DNA from: Clarkia xantiana subsp. parviflora
Lineage: Eukaryota > Streptophyta > Magnoliopsida > Myrtales > Onagraceae
Length of the DNA: 64,000 nucleotides
Direction: 5' to 3'
Assembly: GCA_036873135.1 (NCBI GenBank)
Contig: JAPTYO010000009.1
Span: 24,511,756 to 24,575,755 of the forward strand
A program made the translations under genes and the position numbers. The first letter of the stretch is position 1. Each line of letters begins with the position of its first letter. A model generated the notes under the pieces. The model saw nothing but the letters and a program-made list of their open reading frames with translations. It ran no database searches and was not told the origin of the DNA. Of the stretch, positions 44,485-55,872 are shown piece by piece.

Positions 44485-47400
44485 CTACTGTAGCTTGAAG
44501 CGCATGAAGGTATTGGGAGAATAGTGTCGGAAGAGATTGAATGCGGAGATGGCAGAGACGGCGGCCAATAAGAAGAAAGCAAGAATGCCACAAAGCAGGG
44601 ATCCGCCGATCTGGACACAGAATCTGGTGTACCGATTGCAAACCTTTACCCACTGCAGTGGCGCTGCACCAGTAATTGCTAGTATACATGCTGCCAGTGC
44701 TGCCATGTTCCACCCAAACACAATGTAAACCGCTACCTGCAATATATATATATATATAATTTCTGAAATTTCTCTATTCCACCAACTCTACTAAAATTTT
44801 AAATGATACCTGAAGAAGATATATATAATAATAATTTCTGCTCAAACGTGGACTGAAATATTTTTGAAAGTCTATTTGGTAAAAATTTTAGATAAGGTAG
44901 TTTAATTTTTATATTTTAATATTCTCCAGTGTACTAAAATATATATATTTTTAAAAGTTTATCACATGAAACTTAAGTTAAATTAGATATTTTTGTTGCG
45001 TAGATCTAAACCTACACGCTACAACAAATCAGAGAATTCGTCATTAGTTGCAATTTGACAAACTATCCTATAATCGTTCCATAAAAAAAAATTCTATGAC
45101 TTTACTATAACCTTAAAGTCATAGGTGAATATGAACAATATTTAAATATTTATACTTTAATATAATTAATATCCATAAAGAAGATCATGACATTCTATAT
45201 ATATATCGCCTTTGTACTAAGAAGAGCGCGTAGAGTAGTAGAAACATAATTTTACTACATATGGTTAATTATATGAATCAATCTACTCCAAGTAGAGTTT
45301 GAAAATTTGTAAAATCCGTGAAGCTATGATATTCTTAATAAGAGTGTATGCTATAATTGTTTATTAATTTGCATTTTGTGCAATGGATTTTTTTATTTAT
45401 TAATATCATAAAAAAATAAACATATGAATAATTTATTTTAGTAATGTACTGAAATATATGATATTATATGTTATTATTTTTTTCCAAATGATAAAACTAG
45501 TTTATTTGACCAATGAACCGGTATAACCTTTACTACGTACTCAACATTAGAAAATACTATTTTAAATAATAAAACTAAAAGAAATATGTATAGCTGTATT
45601 AAAATTATATTCAAAGTAAATAAATATTAAAAAAATCATAAATATAGAGGTTGTCATCCACAGAGAGGAAACCCATCTTTCTACAATTAAATGGATTGGG
45701 TGGAAGGTTGCAATCGAAACTTGTCACTCTCAATCTCCCCACTTAAATTTAAATATACACACACCACTTAACAAAACCTCACATTGAAGTCCTCTTTCAT
45801 TTTGCCCAAAAAAAAAAGACATCTTTTTTGAAATAGAAAAAATATAAACGTTTTATAATATTAGTTGTGGCTAAAATAATGTCAATATATTGTAATTTAA
45901 ATTGATTTTTTAATTGTTAGATAATAAGAGAGTGTATCAGGTTTAGAATAAATAAATAAAAACGAGTAATACACTATCTCATTATCTAAAGTGAGAAATC
46001 GACTTAAAATACAAGTAATTATATTTTAGTCAAACTCAATAATATTTAGCTATTTTCTTTAATTGAGCATTCAAAGTTAAACAAATCCACTAAATGCTGT
46101 TTATCAGTCCAACAATTTTTTATAAAAAAAAAATAGACAAAAAAAAATTAATGAACACTCAGTATTAGTATTTATTTATTTATGGTTGAGATATATGGGT
46201 GGGTTGTCACGAGAGTCGGCTACTGTCGTGATCCATTTCCTAACCTAATTATGGTCAAACTTTTAATCCAAAGACTCCAAAAGGATTTTACTTTTAATCA
46301 ATTAATTATTATTATTATAAGTCCTACAAATTTGAAAACCTTATTGTTTTATAATTTTTAATTATTATGTCGCCTATCGGGTAACCGTATTGTAACTTGT
46401 AGCATTGTATGGTAGTTCGGTTTGTATTTTCTTTATTTAATTACCAATTAAAAAAAATCCTCAAACCATACGACCTTGAACTTGAGGAGTTCCAAAACAA
46501 TAATTACGGCTGTAGAATTAGTAATTTAACAAGCTAGCTAGCTACTTAATTATCAATCATCGAAAGTGAATAGAGCTTAATTAATTAATAATTACCTGAT
46601 CGAGTAAGAAACAAGCCCATGGCCAAACCATGTTCTTCTGTGGATTAGTAAACTTGCTCCCATCATTGGAATAAGCAGACATAGTGAATCTACCCAGCTG
46701 AATAAAATTATAAGCTGCAACCGCGGTTTCTGTATACACTAACGTCCTGTCAAAATGCATGGTTAATTTTCCACAATTATATATATATGCTCAACAGAGA
46801 AATTACAGATAGGTAAAAAGATTAAAATGTCGTAGTAATTAACTGTTTCATAAGTTCAATTTTCGGGTGAAGATATTTAGCATACTTTTATATAAACATT
46901 TCAATTATTCCAGTCACTTTGTCATTAACCTCACTTAGGTCAAATTATAAATTTTAGCCCGACCATATCGACTTTGACTTCATTTAGATCTATACAAAAT
47001 GAGCTTCAATTCGACCACCTCTACTTTTATTATGAGGTTTTTCTAAACATTTTTTACAACAGTGTTAAAATAATAAAATGCGCGCACTAATTATCTGTTT
47101 CAATGCTCGAATTTATGGGTAAAAACATTCAGCATATTCTTATACATCATAAATACATGTACTTCAACATCATCTTCGCCACATTGGCCATGACCTCACT
47201 TGGGTAAAACTATAGGTTTTAGCTCGACTATCACGACATTAACCTCATTTGGATCAATACATAATTGGTTTTCCACTTGTTATGAGGGTTTTTTGAAAAC
47301 AATTTTTTTATATTTAAAACAACGCCACAATGAATAAAGAACTGTGCGCTCTGATATACCATGTTAAGAAGAAAAAAAATGTGTCTCTTCATCAAGTATT

Positions 47401-47598
47401 TCAAAAAATCGAAATATACACATATACTTACTTGAGAACATCGAGGGACTTGTAGTTAGCTACCTTCTTGTAAGTATATACAAGAGTTTTGCTCTGATTA
47501 TCGAATCCGACTAGACAAGCTGCTAAAACTAACACCAATATTGCACAAACCCTTAACAGTATCTGCATCTTTGACGACTTGCCCCAAACATCCTCCAT
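44485..47598 (-). CDS. CASP-like membrane protein (DUF588 / UPF0497), three exons
   Basis: Exons on minus: 47598-47432, 46746-46596 and 44736-44485, joined with GT..AG borders (donor AA|GTAAGTA, acceptor TTTTGACAG; donor CAG|GTAATT, acceptor TATTGCAG). They total 570 bp, 189 residues. Four membrane segments: ILLRVCAILVLVLAACLVGF (20-40), TAVAAYNFIQL (about 63-80), ACFLLDQVAVYIVFGWNMAA then LAACILAI (100-130), and GGSLLCGILAFFLLAAVSAI (150-172). Exon 2 loop carries SAYSNDGSKFTNPQKN. Length and topology fit CASP-like proteins, which form plasma-membrane platforms organising cell-wall deposition. FLLDQ suggests subfamily 2, tentatively. An upstream in-frame ATG at 47670 would add 24 residues; I chose 47598 because the short N-terminus is usual. 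The frame is intact. Confidence 0.88.
44737..46595 (-). other. Second intron of the CASP-like gene (1859 bp)
   Basis: AT-rich, no coding sequence and no element borders seen. The first intron is 46747-47431. Confidence 0.8.
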
Positions 47599-48590
47599 GC
47601 TCGGTCGTATGATATTAAATATTGACAGGAGATGATAGTTATAAGAGAAATTGTTGATCTTCTTTCTCAAGCAGTGACAATGGCTTTCTTTTTGTAGCAG
47701 ATCGAGAGGAGAGGCAAGTAGTGGCTACGGCGAAATAATCCAAATCAGTGGTGTCCAAGTTTCCACGCCAACCTTAATTAAATGATGCAGCATGTCAGCT
47801 TCAGTCAACTTCCACGTTCTCTAAATTAATTAATAACGCTAGACTTAGACTTGTGGCTAAAAATAAATTAAGTATTTTTTTTATGAATTATAGATTTTTC
47901 CTTTTAAAAAAAAAAAAATGTATCATTTTTATTAATTTTAAATGTTTTTTTCTTTTACAAAATACAGAAAAGTATACTCACGATTCTTGATATATTTTAT
48001 TAAAATATTAATAGGGGAATGGCAAAATCATGAGACAACAATTAGAAACATGTACCAAATTTTAGCAAAAGTAAATAAATTATTATACCAATTAATAGTA
48101 TGACACAAAAAAATTGGTACCATTAAACGTATTAATCCTTAGTTAAACACAATTACACGCTGCAAAACACTAATTGATGTGAAGTCAGCATGTAGGGCAA
48201 TGAAGTAAATGAAGAAAGGCGTGGGTATGAAGTAATGAGAATTTAGTTTTGTAGGTCCGTCCACCCGATCTGCTATTGTCTAATTATATGCATATATTAT
48301 TATTATGGGCGTATAAATATAGATTAGAGATAGATGCAGTTGCCTCCTGTTTGGTTGTTTCTTTTCCTTGTTCGATAATGCAGCAACTATCTAGCTAAGG
48401 GGAAAAGCCTAGGACGACGCCTCTTCTTCCAAGTTTGGGAAGTTTCATGATCACCCCATTAATAACGTTTCTACTTTTATTTTTAATATTTATATATATA
48501 TATATATGATAGTAATAATAATTGTAAATTTTAATAACTAATTAACTGCAGCATTATATAAATAAATAAATTCACTATACAAAAGATACT

Positions 48591-48621
<31 letters not shown>
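47599..48621. other. Upstream region of the CASP-like gene; TA microsatellite
   Basis: The promoter must lie here, but I see no clear TATA box close to the start. A (TA)n run occupies 48590-48626, next to the Mutator-like element. Confidence 0.45.
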
Positions 48622-48629
<8 letters not shown>

Positions 48630-48630
48630 T

Positions 48631-49556
48631 GGGTTAAGAACACAATAGGGGCCTGAATGTTTGCATATGTTGCCAAAAGGGGTCTGAATTGAAAAAACGT
48701 ATTATTAAGGACCTGAATTTTGAGTTTTGTGTATAAGTGAGGTCTCCGTCTATTTTTTCTGTTAAAAGTGACGGAAAGTGGTCACATGCTTGGCATGTGA
48801 CCGAAAATAATTTGAAAAACCCGAAAATGCCCTTTGACCATAGTGTTTCTCTCACATGTTTGACCTAAAAAGACGAAAGTACCCTTTAAGCCACCACAGC
48901 TCCGGCGACCACCCCCAGCTCCGGCAACCACCACCCCGGCTCCGGCGACCCAAAAAACCTCCGATCGGAGCTCCAAAGCTCCGATTCGGGGCCACAAAGC
49001 TCCGATCTGGAGCTCCGTGGCTCCGATTCGGGGCCACGGAGCTCCGATTTGGAGCTCTGTGGCCCCAAATCGGAGCCACAGAGCTCCGATCGGAGGATTG
49101 GAGCTCCGATTGGAGCTTTTTGGCTCCGATTGGAGCTCCGATTGGAGCTTTTTGGCTCCGATCGGAGCTTTTTAGGGTCGCCAGAGCTGGGGTGGTGGTT
49201 GCCGGAGCTGGGGTGGTGGTCGTCGGAGCTGGGGTGGTGGTCGCCGAAGCTGGGGTGGTGGTCGGTGGTGGTCGGTGGTGGTCGGTGGCCGTGGCCGTGG
49301 TGGCCTTATGGCATAATTAGTGTGCAGGGGTATTTTAGACATTTCACATTTCATTAATTAAACTGATAAATTGTATAATAATTGTAAAAGGGTAATTATG
49401 TCATTTCACGTATTTCCATTACATTTAACGGCAAATTTGGACGGAAACTCGATTATCAACAAAACTCAAAATTCAGGTCCTTAATATACGTTTTTTCAAT
49501 TCAGACCCATTTTGGCAACATGGGCAAACATTCAGGCCCCTATTGTGTTCTTAACC
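48631..49556. mobile_element. Mutator-like foldback element with GC-rich palindromic core
   Basis: Inverted ends of over 100 bp start GGTTAAGAACACAATAGGGG (48632) and continue through GGACCTGAATTTTGAGTTTT; the right end mirrors this. Target duplication TATATTCAT (9 bp) at 48622-48630 and 49558-49566, or 10 bp counting ATATATTCAT. The core (48890-49310) is a chain of GAGCTCCGATCGGAGCT-type palindromes inside a second inverted pair of GGTCGCCGGAGCTGGGG-like repeats. No transposase. The long ORFs on both strands here are repeat artefacts. Confidence 0.85.
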
Positions 49557-49794
49557 ATATATTCATTCAGTTATGTCTTTTTATCTTTAAACTAGCTATT
49601 CACCAATATTTTAGCGTGAGATTCTACTCGTGTAATAATTTAGATTATAATATTATTTACTTGTAAATTCGTTTTTCTAAATTAGTAATATATTAAAAGA
49701 ATACATTTTTCTTATTGTTTCACTAATTTGTTACCGTTATAATGGTAAAAAAAAAATTGTTACAGTTGTGTACGCAAGTTAGAAGTATATAATA

Positions 49795-50321
49795 GTGTTA
49801 AGAACCTATAAATTGTCTAAAATTTGTTCCATGTTGAAATTTGGTGTCTAACGTTTAAATTGAGTGTCTCAAGTTTCATTGTGGTTGAAATTTGGTGTCT
49901 CGGTGTGATTACTTTCGAAAAGCCAATCCCGACGAAATCGACTGTCAAATTCAAGCTCCCATGCACGCTCCATTATCGTCGTCACATTGTTGGGACCGTC
50001 ACTTAAGTAACTGGTCACATCCGTGCAAGTAAATCCTGGTCCGTTGTCGCTGGAAATCACTCCACACTACTCTGCTGGAAACATTTTCTTTTGGATGTTC
50101 AACTTTTGGGTGAAATTTGACGATTTTGTGAAATGTAAAGAGTGATGAATTATGAGTGGGTAATTGGGTTGATGAAAATGATTGAAGGGAGAGGTAAAGA
50201 CTAGCGAGACACCAAATTTCAACAAATATAAAACCTGGGACTGTCAATTTTAACATTTCAAATTTCAGACACCAAATTTCAACATTGGACAAACCTTGGA
50301 TTGTTTATAGGTTTTTAACCC
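49795..50321 (+). mobile_element. Mutator-type MITE, ~530 bp, copy A
   Basis: Ends GTGTTAAGAACC and GGTTTTTAACCC (inverted), with long imperfect inverted repeats rich in GTTGAAATTTGGTGTCT. Target duplication TATATAATA / TACATAATA (9 bp, one difference) at 49786-49794 and 50322-50330. An inverted copy is at 62827-63359. Confidence 0.85.
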
Positions 50322-50477
50322 TACATAATATCATATATTATTATGAAAGTTTACCAAAAGAAAAAACATTTGATAGTAGATCAAAGTATTGTAGATTAAG
50401 TTATGGTTATTTGATTATGATACTTAATTATAAATAATATCATAAGAATAAATATATTTTTATAGAAATTTAAATTA
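50322..50477. other. Short unique spacer
   Basis: AT-rich, no feature seen; ends with the CAACA target copy (50478-50482). Confidence 0.5.
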
Positions 50478-50482
50478 CAACA

Positions 50483-51409
50483 TGTTGGATCTTGATCTTC
50501 CGCGCTGAACCAAGACTCGACCTTCGGTGCGTCCGGGCCTGCACAAAGGGACAGATCGGGTTGGACCCGATGATCCCCCTCCGACGCTCAAGTCAGTTCC
50601 CAGAAAATGAATATCTAAGAACTGAAAGTATAGAGAGTATGTATGTTCGAAAGTGTAACCTTGATAGGAGATATGCAAACCTATTTATAGTGGAGGGCTG
50701 GGTGCATGCATTGATGACGTGCCGACCTTCGTATATGGAAAGTTATATATTGATTGTTGCTATTCGGGGAATCATTCATTATACGCGGAGCCATTAAATA
50801 TTCAGTATAAATTGAATTCCTTATTAGGAAACTCAATTATAACGATTTTAGGAAGGTGAATATCACACCCTTCCGTTTGAGGAAGTCAGTCCTTTGGTCG
50901 ACCCTTCTTTTAATAGAGATGGATCGACCCTCCCTATTAGTGGAGAAGAGTCGACCCTCTCCACTTAGTGGAGAGGGTCACCCTCTCCATACTAAGTAGA
51001 GAGGGGTCGACTCTCTCCTATTGGTGGAGAGGGGTCGACCCTCTCTACTGGTGGGGAAGGGTCAACCCTCCCCTATTGGTGGAGAGGGGTCGACCCTCCA
51101 CCAGTTGAGAGGGGTCGACCCTCTCCTCTTAGTGGAGAGGGTCGACCCTCTCCACTAGGGGAGAGGGGTCGACCCTCTCCACTAGTGGAGAGAGGTCGAC
51201 TCTCCTCTCCTCTTAGTGGAGAGGGGTCGACCCTCTCCACTTAGTGGAGGGGGGTCGACCCTCTGCACCAGTGGAGGGGGGTCGACCCTCTCCCCTAGGG
51301 AGAGGAGTCGAGTCTCCTATATAGTGGGTGTCGACCGACATGTTTCGTTGAGCCCTTCGGGGTTCGTCCAAGGTGAATACTCGCGTTAGACACGGACCCA
51401 TATCCATCA
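50483..51409 (-). repeat. 3' LTR of the complete Tat element
   Basis: Begins TGTTGGATCTTG on plus and ends CCATATCCATCA. U3 (50890-51330) has about fourteen units with the palindromic core GGGTCGACCC; a TATA box (CTATAAATAG on minus) is at 50681-50690. At 927 bp it is 109 bp longer than the other LTR because of extra repeat units. Confidence 0.95.
50895..51315. repeat. Palindromic GGGTCGACCC tandem units in U3
   Basis: Units of roughly 25-38 bp of the form CTCTCCACTTAGTGGAGAGG plus GGTCGACC; each is self-complementary. The homologous block at 62030-62320 has fewer units. Confidence 0.9.
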
Positions 51410-51422
51410 TTTGCCCTCGAGG
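51410..51422 (-). other. Polypurine tract of the complete Tat element
   Basis: On minus CCTCGAGGGCAAA directly before the TGATGG of the 3' LTR. Confidence 0.8.
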
Positions 51423-51679
51423 CTGATGTAGGTTTCACCTGCATTAGGCTTTATTCTGCTAATAAAATTCACGTATATTGAACATATATAAAATATCAAC
51501 ATTTTCCCAATACGGAGATATTTAAACGATAAGTTATTTTTGCCAATCCATTCCGTTTAAAGGAATTTCGTATTTTGAATTACTGAAAATGTTAGACTTT
51601 TAATTCACTAGAGAATTAATTTAAACCGTTAGATGGAAGAGATCTAAAGGGTGGAGAGCAAAACCCTAGTCATACAAGG

Positions 51680-51688
51680 TATATATAC
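51680..51688 (+). promoter_or_regulatory. TATA box for the antisense gene
   Basis: TATATATAC, followed about 25-35 bp later by a pyrimidine-rich TCTCCTTCTCC stretch typical of plant transcription starts. It points away from the 3' LTR, into the antisense gene. Confidence 0.6.
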
Positions 51689-51689
51689 A

Positions 51690-52376
51690 TCTCCTTCTCC
51701 CTTTTTGTCTCATTTGCCTCCATCTCCTTCCTTAGAGTGTTAGGGTTTCAAGGCTTTTCCTTCCTCCTCAAGCTTTGAGTCCACCGGAGCTCCAGCCGCC
51801 GCCACCACCGGAGTCAGCCGTGGCCGTCGCGACGTCCGCCTCTTGTCCCCGGTTGCGCTGCCGCCACGTCCGCCTCGGCCTGTCGTCGGATCTGTCGTGC
51901 TCAGACGCTGGTCCCGCCGGTCCTTGGAGCTCCAGCCACCGCTCCAGCCTCAGCCTTCGCCGGAGTTGCTGTCGGGAGCTGCTGCCGGAGTCGCTGTCGG
52001 GAGCTGCTGTCGGAGGTGTCGTTTGGAGCTGCTGCCGAAGTCGTCGTCGCGCGCCACCGGAGCCTCCGCCACCCGTAGCTGCCGGGCTCACCGGAGCTGC
52101 AGCCACCTCCCTCTCTGTTGAGGTAAATTTTTTTTTTTTCGACATTAGGTATACACTTAGTCACTTAGCGTATTGTTATTCGATGTGATGCCTTGATGCC
52201 CTAGCCATATGCCGATTTGTGATTTTGTGACTACCTGTATTGATAAGGTGTAATGTGTTGTTTTTCTTTGTAGGGGTGTAAGGTTATCGAACCCGGTTCA
52301 ATATTTCCTACTTCATCAATAGGAGGAGGGGTTTCGTCTCGGTATACCCTTTGATTATCTTACGCACCGTAAGATC
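51690..52376 (+). other. GC-rich leader of the antisense gene with an intron
   Basis: 51775-52120 is strikingly GC-rich (GCCGGAGTCG, GGAGCTGC words). A GT..AG intron fits 52123-52273 (GTTGAG|GTAAATTT, TTCTTTGTAG|GGG). Several frames are open here on both strands simply because the sequence lacks A/T-rich stops, so I treat it as leader, though an N-terminal coding exon is possible. Confidence 0.5.
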
Positions 52377-54728
52377 ATGAGTGAGTCTCTTCCTCCTAGA
52401 TACTTTTTCGTTCCAACAGATTTGCATCCCAATTTGCTTCTCCCGGTTAATTTCGAAAGGGATGTTAAGCTTTTGAACACCAATGGCGAACTTGAAACTC
52501 GTGGCCCTTCCGTAGTCCGACGTCCCAAGGATGAATCTATTCCCATCACCCCTCCTCTTGAGGGAGAATCGGTTGTCTTTTCCGCTCATGTTCATGCGGG
52601 TCTTCGTTTCCCTTATTGTTCCGATCTTTTAGAAGCGTGCCGTTATTGGAGGGTAGCTCCCACTCAATTAACTCCTCACGCCATTAGGATGTGGGTAGGG
52701 TTTCGTGTCCTTTGTAATGTCCATTCTTGGCCATACTCGTTGAATCTATTCCGACTCTTTTTTGGGCTTACCCATATTAAAGATACCGAAATGAGGAATC
52801 TCACTTCCCGCTGGCCGAAGTACACGGATAGGGCCAGCCTTCGAGCGGGAGCTCCTGAATTTGAATGGGATACTCAATGCCCTCTCGTATTAAAGCTTAA
52901 GGTTGACAACTCCAGATGGAAAGGGTTTTATTTCTTATGTGAAGATAAAGGAGTGTCATGGAGGATAAACCCTCTTTCTAAAGATCCGACCCCACCCTAT
53001 TCTTCATTGAGTGTTCAAGAATCTGAAACCCTTCTTCTCATATATGAGTGTCATTGCTCCGATAATTTCGTGCCACTTGACTATACATTGATTGACGAAG
53101 CTTCCCTAGTGGGGGCTGGCATTCGATCTCCTGTACTTGAGACCTTGGTACGACTCCTACCACTTTTAATCCATTCCCATTCTTTTGTAGGGGGTCTTGC
53201 TGATGCTTTCATAAAAACACAGGGGATTAGCAGTAAGAAGCGCAAATTGGGCATGGCTAGTCATGGTTCTGACGACTCGATCAGGACTTCGAAAGCCTCT
53301 TCGGTTCTTCTTCCAGGAGTCCCTTCCGACCCTAAGGTGAAGAAATCCCGTCCGTATCTTCCTGGAGTTTCCGCATCTAGACCGCTTGATAGTAATAAAG
53401 GTATCTAACTCACATTTCCTAGAACTTCTTATCTTTACTTATGTCTTCATTATTCAATTCTCATGATTTCTTATTCCCATTGCAGGTTCCAAGAAGAAGG
53501 TAGATTTGTCCTTGGATAAGGGTAAAGGCGTAATCTCTTCTAAGAGTAGACCCACCCCTCAGAAGGATGCCACCAATGATTCTTGGAATGCCATCGTCAA
53601 GGAGGTCAAGTCGACTGATTTGGACCCTTCGAGCTGTTGCGCAGCTTCGGATGAAAATCCTCCGGGCTTCTTTGGTCGACATTTCAACTTCCTAACCGAT
53701 ATGTTTGAGCGTGAGAGTGCTAAGCGTCGGGCTGAGCGTATCCATGAGGACTGGAGGCCATTCGACACCTTGAGCGATATAAATTTTAGTCGGGGTCATT
53801 CCGTGCAGGATGAGGATGTTGGGTTGCACCTCCTGAATGCTATGGTCCCACCCGGCGATCGACGCGACTTGGACACTAACCCCGAGGGAGTTCAGATTAT
53901 GCTTAGAGAACACATGTCTCGTCTCGCGGAGGTATGACACCCTTATCTACTCATTTCTTACTTGTCTTTTATTTGACTCCATGTTTTTCTTTTTCAGGTT
54001 GTAGCCATGGAAAAGAACGTTGCATATCATACTCTCCAGCTGTCTCTCAAATTGGCCAAACTCCGTGAGAAAGATACCGAGCGAGAAGCAAAACAACCCG
54101 AGGATGCCGCCGAGTTAAAGGTGAAGGTGGATGATTTGCAAAAAGAGGTGGATACCCTGAAGCTTAACTTAGAGAAAGCAGTCGAAGAGCGGGTTCGAGT
54201 TTTCGAAGAGTACGAAGGGTTGAAGAAGACCTCTCAGGAAGAGGTCGCCTCTTTGAAGGCTTCGATTCTAGGGTGGGAGAATCAAGCGAAGTCGAACGCC
54301 ACATCCTTCAGGAAAAAGACTTGGAGATAGCTTCTCTTAAGGAGAAAGAGTCGGAGCTAGCCTCCTTGAAGGAGAAGATTGAAGAAGGATTGGAGTTATC
54401 CCCTGGTCGCCAAGAGGCGTTAGAGAAATTAGCTGTTGAGAGGTATAAGGACTCTGACCAATTCCAGAAGGATGCTGTAGAGAAGTATGAGGGTCTAATT
54501 TTCAAAGGGTATGGAAGAATTGCAAGGCAACTCCATGCCATGGATCCTCATTTTAACTTTGGCAAGGTTCCGGAGATATGTGATTATGCCGTGTTCTACC
54601 TTCGTGAAAGAGGCGTTGATCTCCCATCTCCTCTTCGTGAGGAAGTCTGCTATTCTTCCGACCAACCTTCAGATGGGGATTCCGACACCGCCTCCCCAGA
54701 GAACAGGGTTCCGAACGAAGAAGAATAG
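52377..54728 (+). CDS. Antisense ORF (aORF) of the Tat element, three coding exons
   Basis: Exons 52377-53400, 53486-53931 and 53998-54728, joined in frame by GT..AG introns of 85 and 66 bp. Exon 1 (341 codons) has a domain with GLRFPYCSDLLEACRYWRVA, HAIRMWVGFRVLCNVHSWPY and FRLFFGL, then a basic tail with SSKKRKLG. I think it resembles the plant family named putative gypsy-type transposon (Transposase_28), by recollection only. Exon 2 has NAMVPPGDRRDLDTN. Exon 3 is a coiled coil (LKVKVDDLQKEVDTLKLNLE) ending in an acidic tail. One base is missing near 54265-54273, shifting exon 3 into the frame that ends at 54728. It lies between pol and 3' LTR, opposite to gag-pol, as known for extra ORFs of Tat elements. 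Function unknown. Confidence 0.8.
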
Positions 54729-55159
54729 GAAGTCCACCTTACTGATAGCGATGATGACGCCTTGAATTGATCCTTCATTTCAAAGTCTTTAACTATCTAT
54801 TTTCAATGTAAGACTATTTAGTTTTTAAGACTCTACCTCTACCTTACTATCAGAATGGTAACTTGATTTAAGATGTATGTTTTTGGAAGGAACCATTATC
54901 TTCCACCCTCTTCGCAACTTGTGCATTTGATGATATAATATTGAATGAGAATGGTTGTATGCTAATTTATGGTAACGAGTAATTTAGTATTCAGTAGATT
55001 TACCTGTTACCTTGCTTATGAATATGTCGATTTACTCTTCTGTTACCTTCATGATTCATCGACTTACTCTTATGCCAACTTGTTCATCAATTCGTCCTTT
55101 CGTTGTCGTTAGAGCTCATCCTTACCCTTTCGTCAACTTAAGGTTTTACTGGTTTGTTC
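54729..55159. other. Convergent 3' regions of the antisense gene and pol
   Basis: AT-rich, with AATATTGAATGAGAATGG-type words near 54938. No ORF. The antisense transcript and the element's own transcript would overlap here. Confidence 0.45.
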
Positions 55160-55765
55160 CGACGTAGGACCCTCGGGCTATAGTTGCGGAATGATTTATT
55201 CATTCAGTCGAACATATTCGTATGAGGGGTGGTTTATCTACCTCCGTTTCTTCGTAAGACCCCCGATGAGTAGTTGTGGGATGATCGCCTTCATCAGGTC
55301 GAACACCTTTGTATGAAGGGTGGTTTGTCTACCCTTTACGTGATACTCCCGCGGAGTAATTGCGGGAAGATCGCCTTTATCGGGTCGATCATCTTTGTAT
55401 GAAGGGTGGTTTGTCTACCCTTTACGTGATACTCCCACGGAGTAATTGCGGGAAGATCGCCTTTATCGGGTCGATCATCTTTGTATGAAGGGTGGTTTGT
55501 CTACCCTTTACGTGATACTCCCGTGGAGTAATTGCGGGAAGATCGCCTTTATCGGGTCGATCATCTTTGTATGAAGGGTGGTTTGTCTACCCTTTAGGTG
55601 ATACTCCCGTGGAGTAATTGCGGGAAGATCGCCTTTATCGGGTCGATCATCTTTGTATGAAGGGTGGTTTGTCTACCCTTTACGTGATACTCCCGTGGAG
55701 TAATTGCGGGAAGATCGCCTTTATCGGGTCGATCATCTTTGTATGAAGGGTGGTGCGTCCACCTA
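55160..55765. repeat. 86-bp tandem array downstream of pol
   Basis: Units begin GTGATACTCCC at 55340, 55426, 55512, 55598 and 55684: an exact 86-bp period with only a few differences among copies. To the left (55160-55340) lie two older diverged units. It sits in the 3' untranslated part of the Tat element, where such elements are known to generate satellite repeats. Confidence 0.93.
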
Positions 55766-55872
55766 CCCCTTTTTTTTTTTTTTGACAAATAACTGTAACA
55801 TATAACTTATGCCTTTATTCAGAATTGAAGTCAACATCATCTTTATTTTTTATACATAATACTATCATATAA

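Noticed and set aside
44537..44728. Plus-strand ORF over the CASP-like third exon
   Set aside because: Shadow of the minus-strand exon, which has conserved membrane segments and matching splice sites.
48856..49357. Pro/Ser- or Trp-rich ORFs resembling cell-wall proteins
   Set aside because: They lie wholly within the palindromic core of a Mutator-like foldback element and are open on both strands.
51775..52188. GC-rich ORFs on both strands in the leader of the antisense gene
   Set aside because: All overlapping frames are open because of base composition; I kept it as leader, with only a note that an N-terminal exon is possible.
55340..55765. CRISPR-like regular repeats (86-bp period)
   Set aside because: The whole unit is repeated, without unique spacers, in a plant retrotransposon; it is a tandem array.
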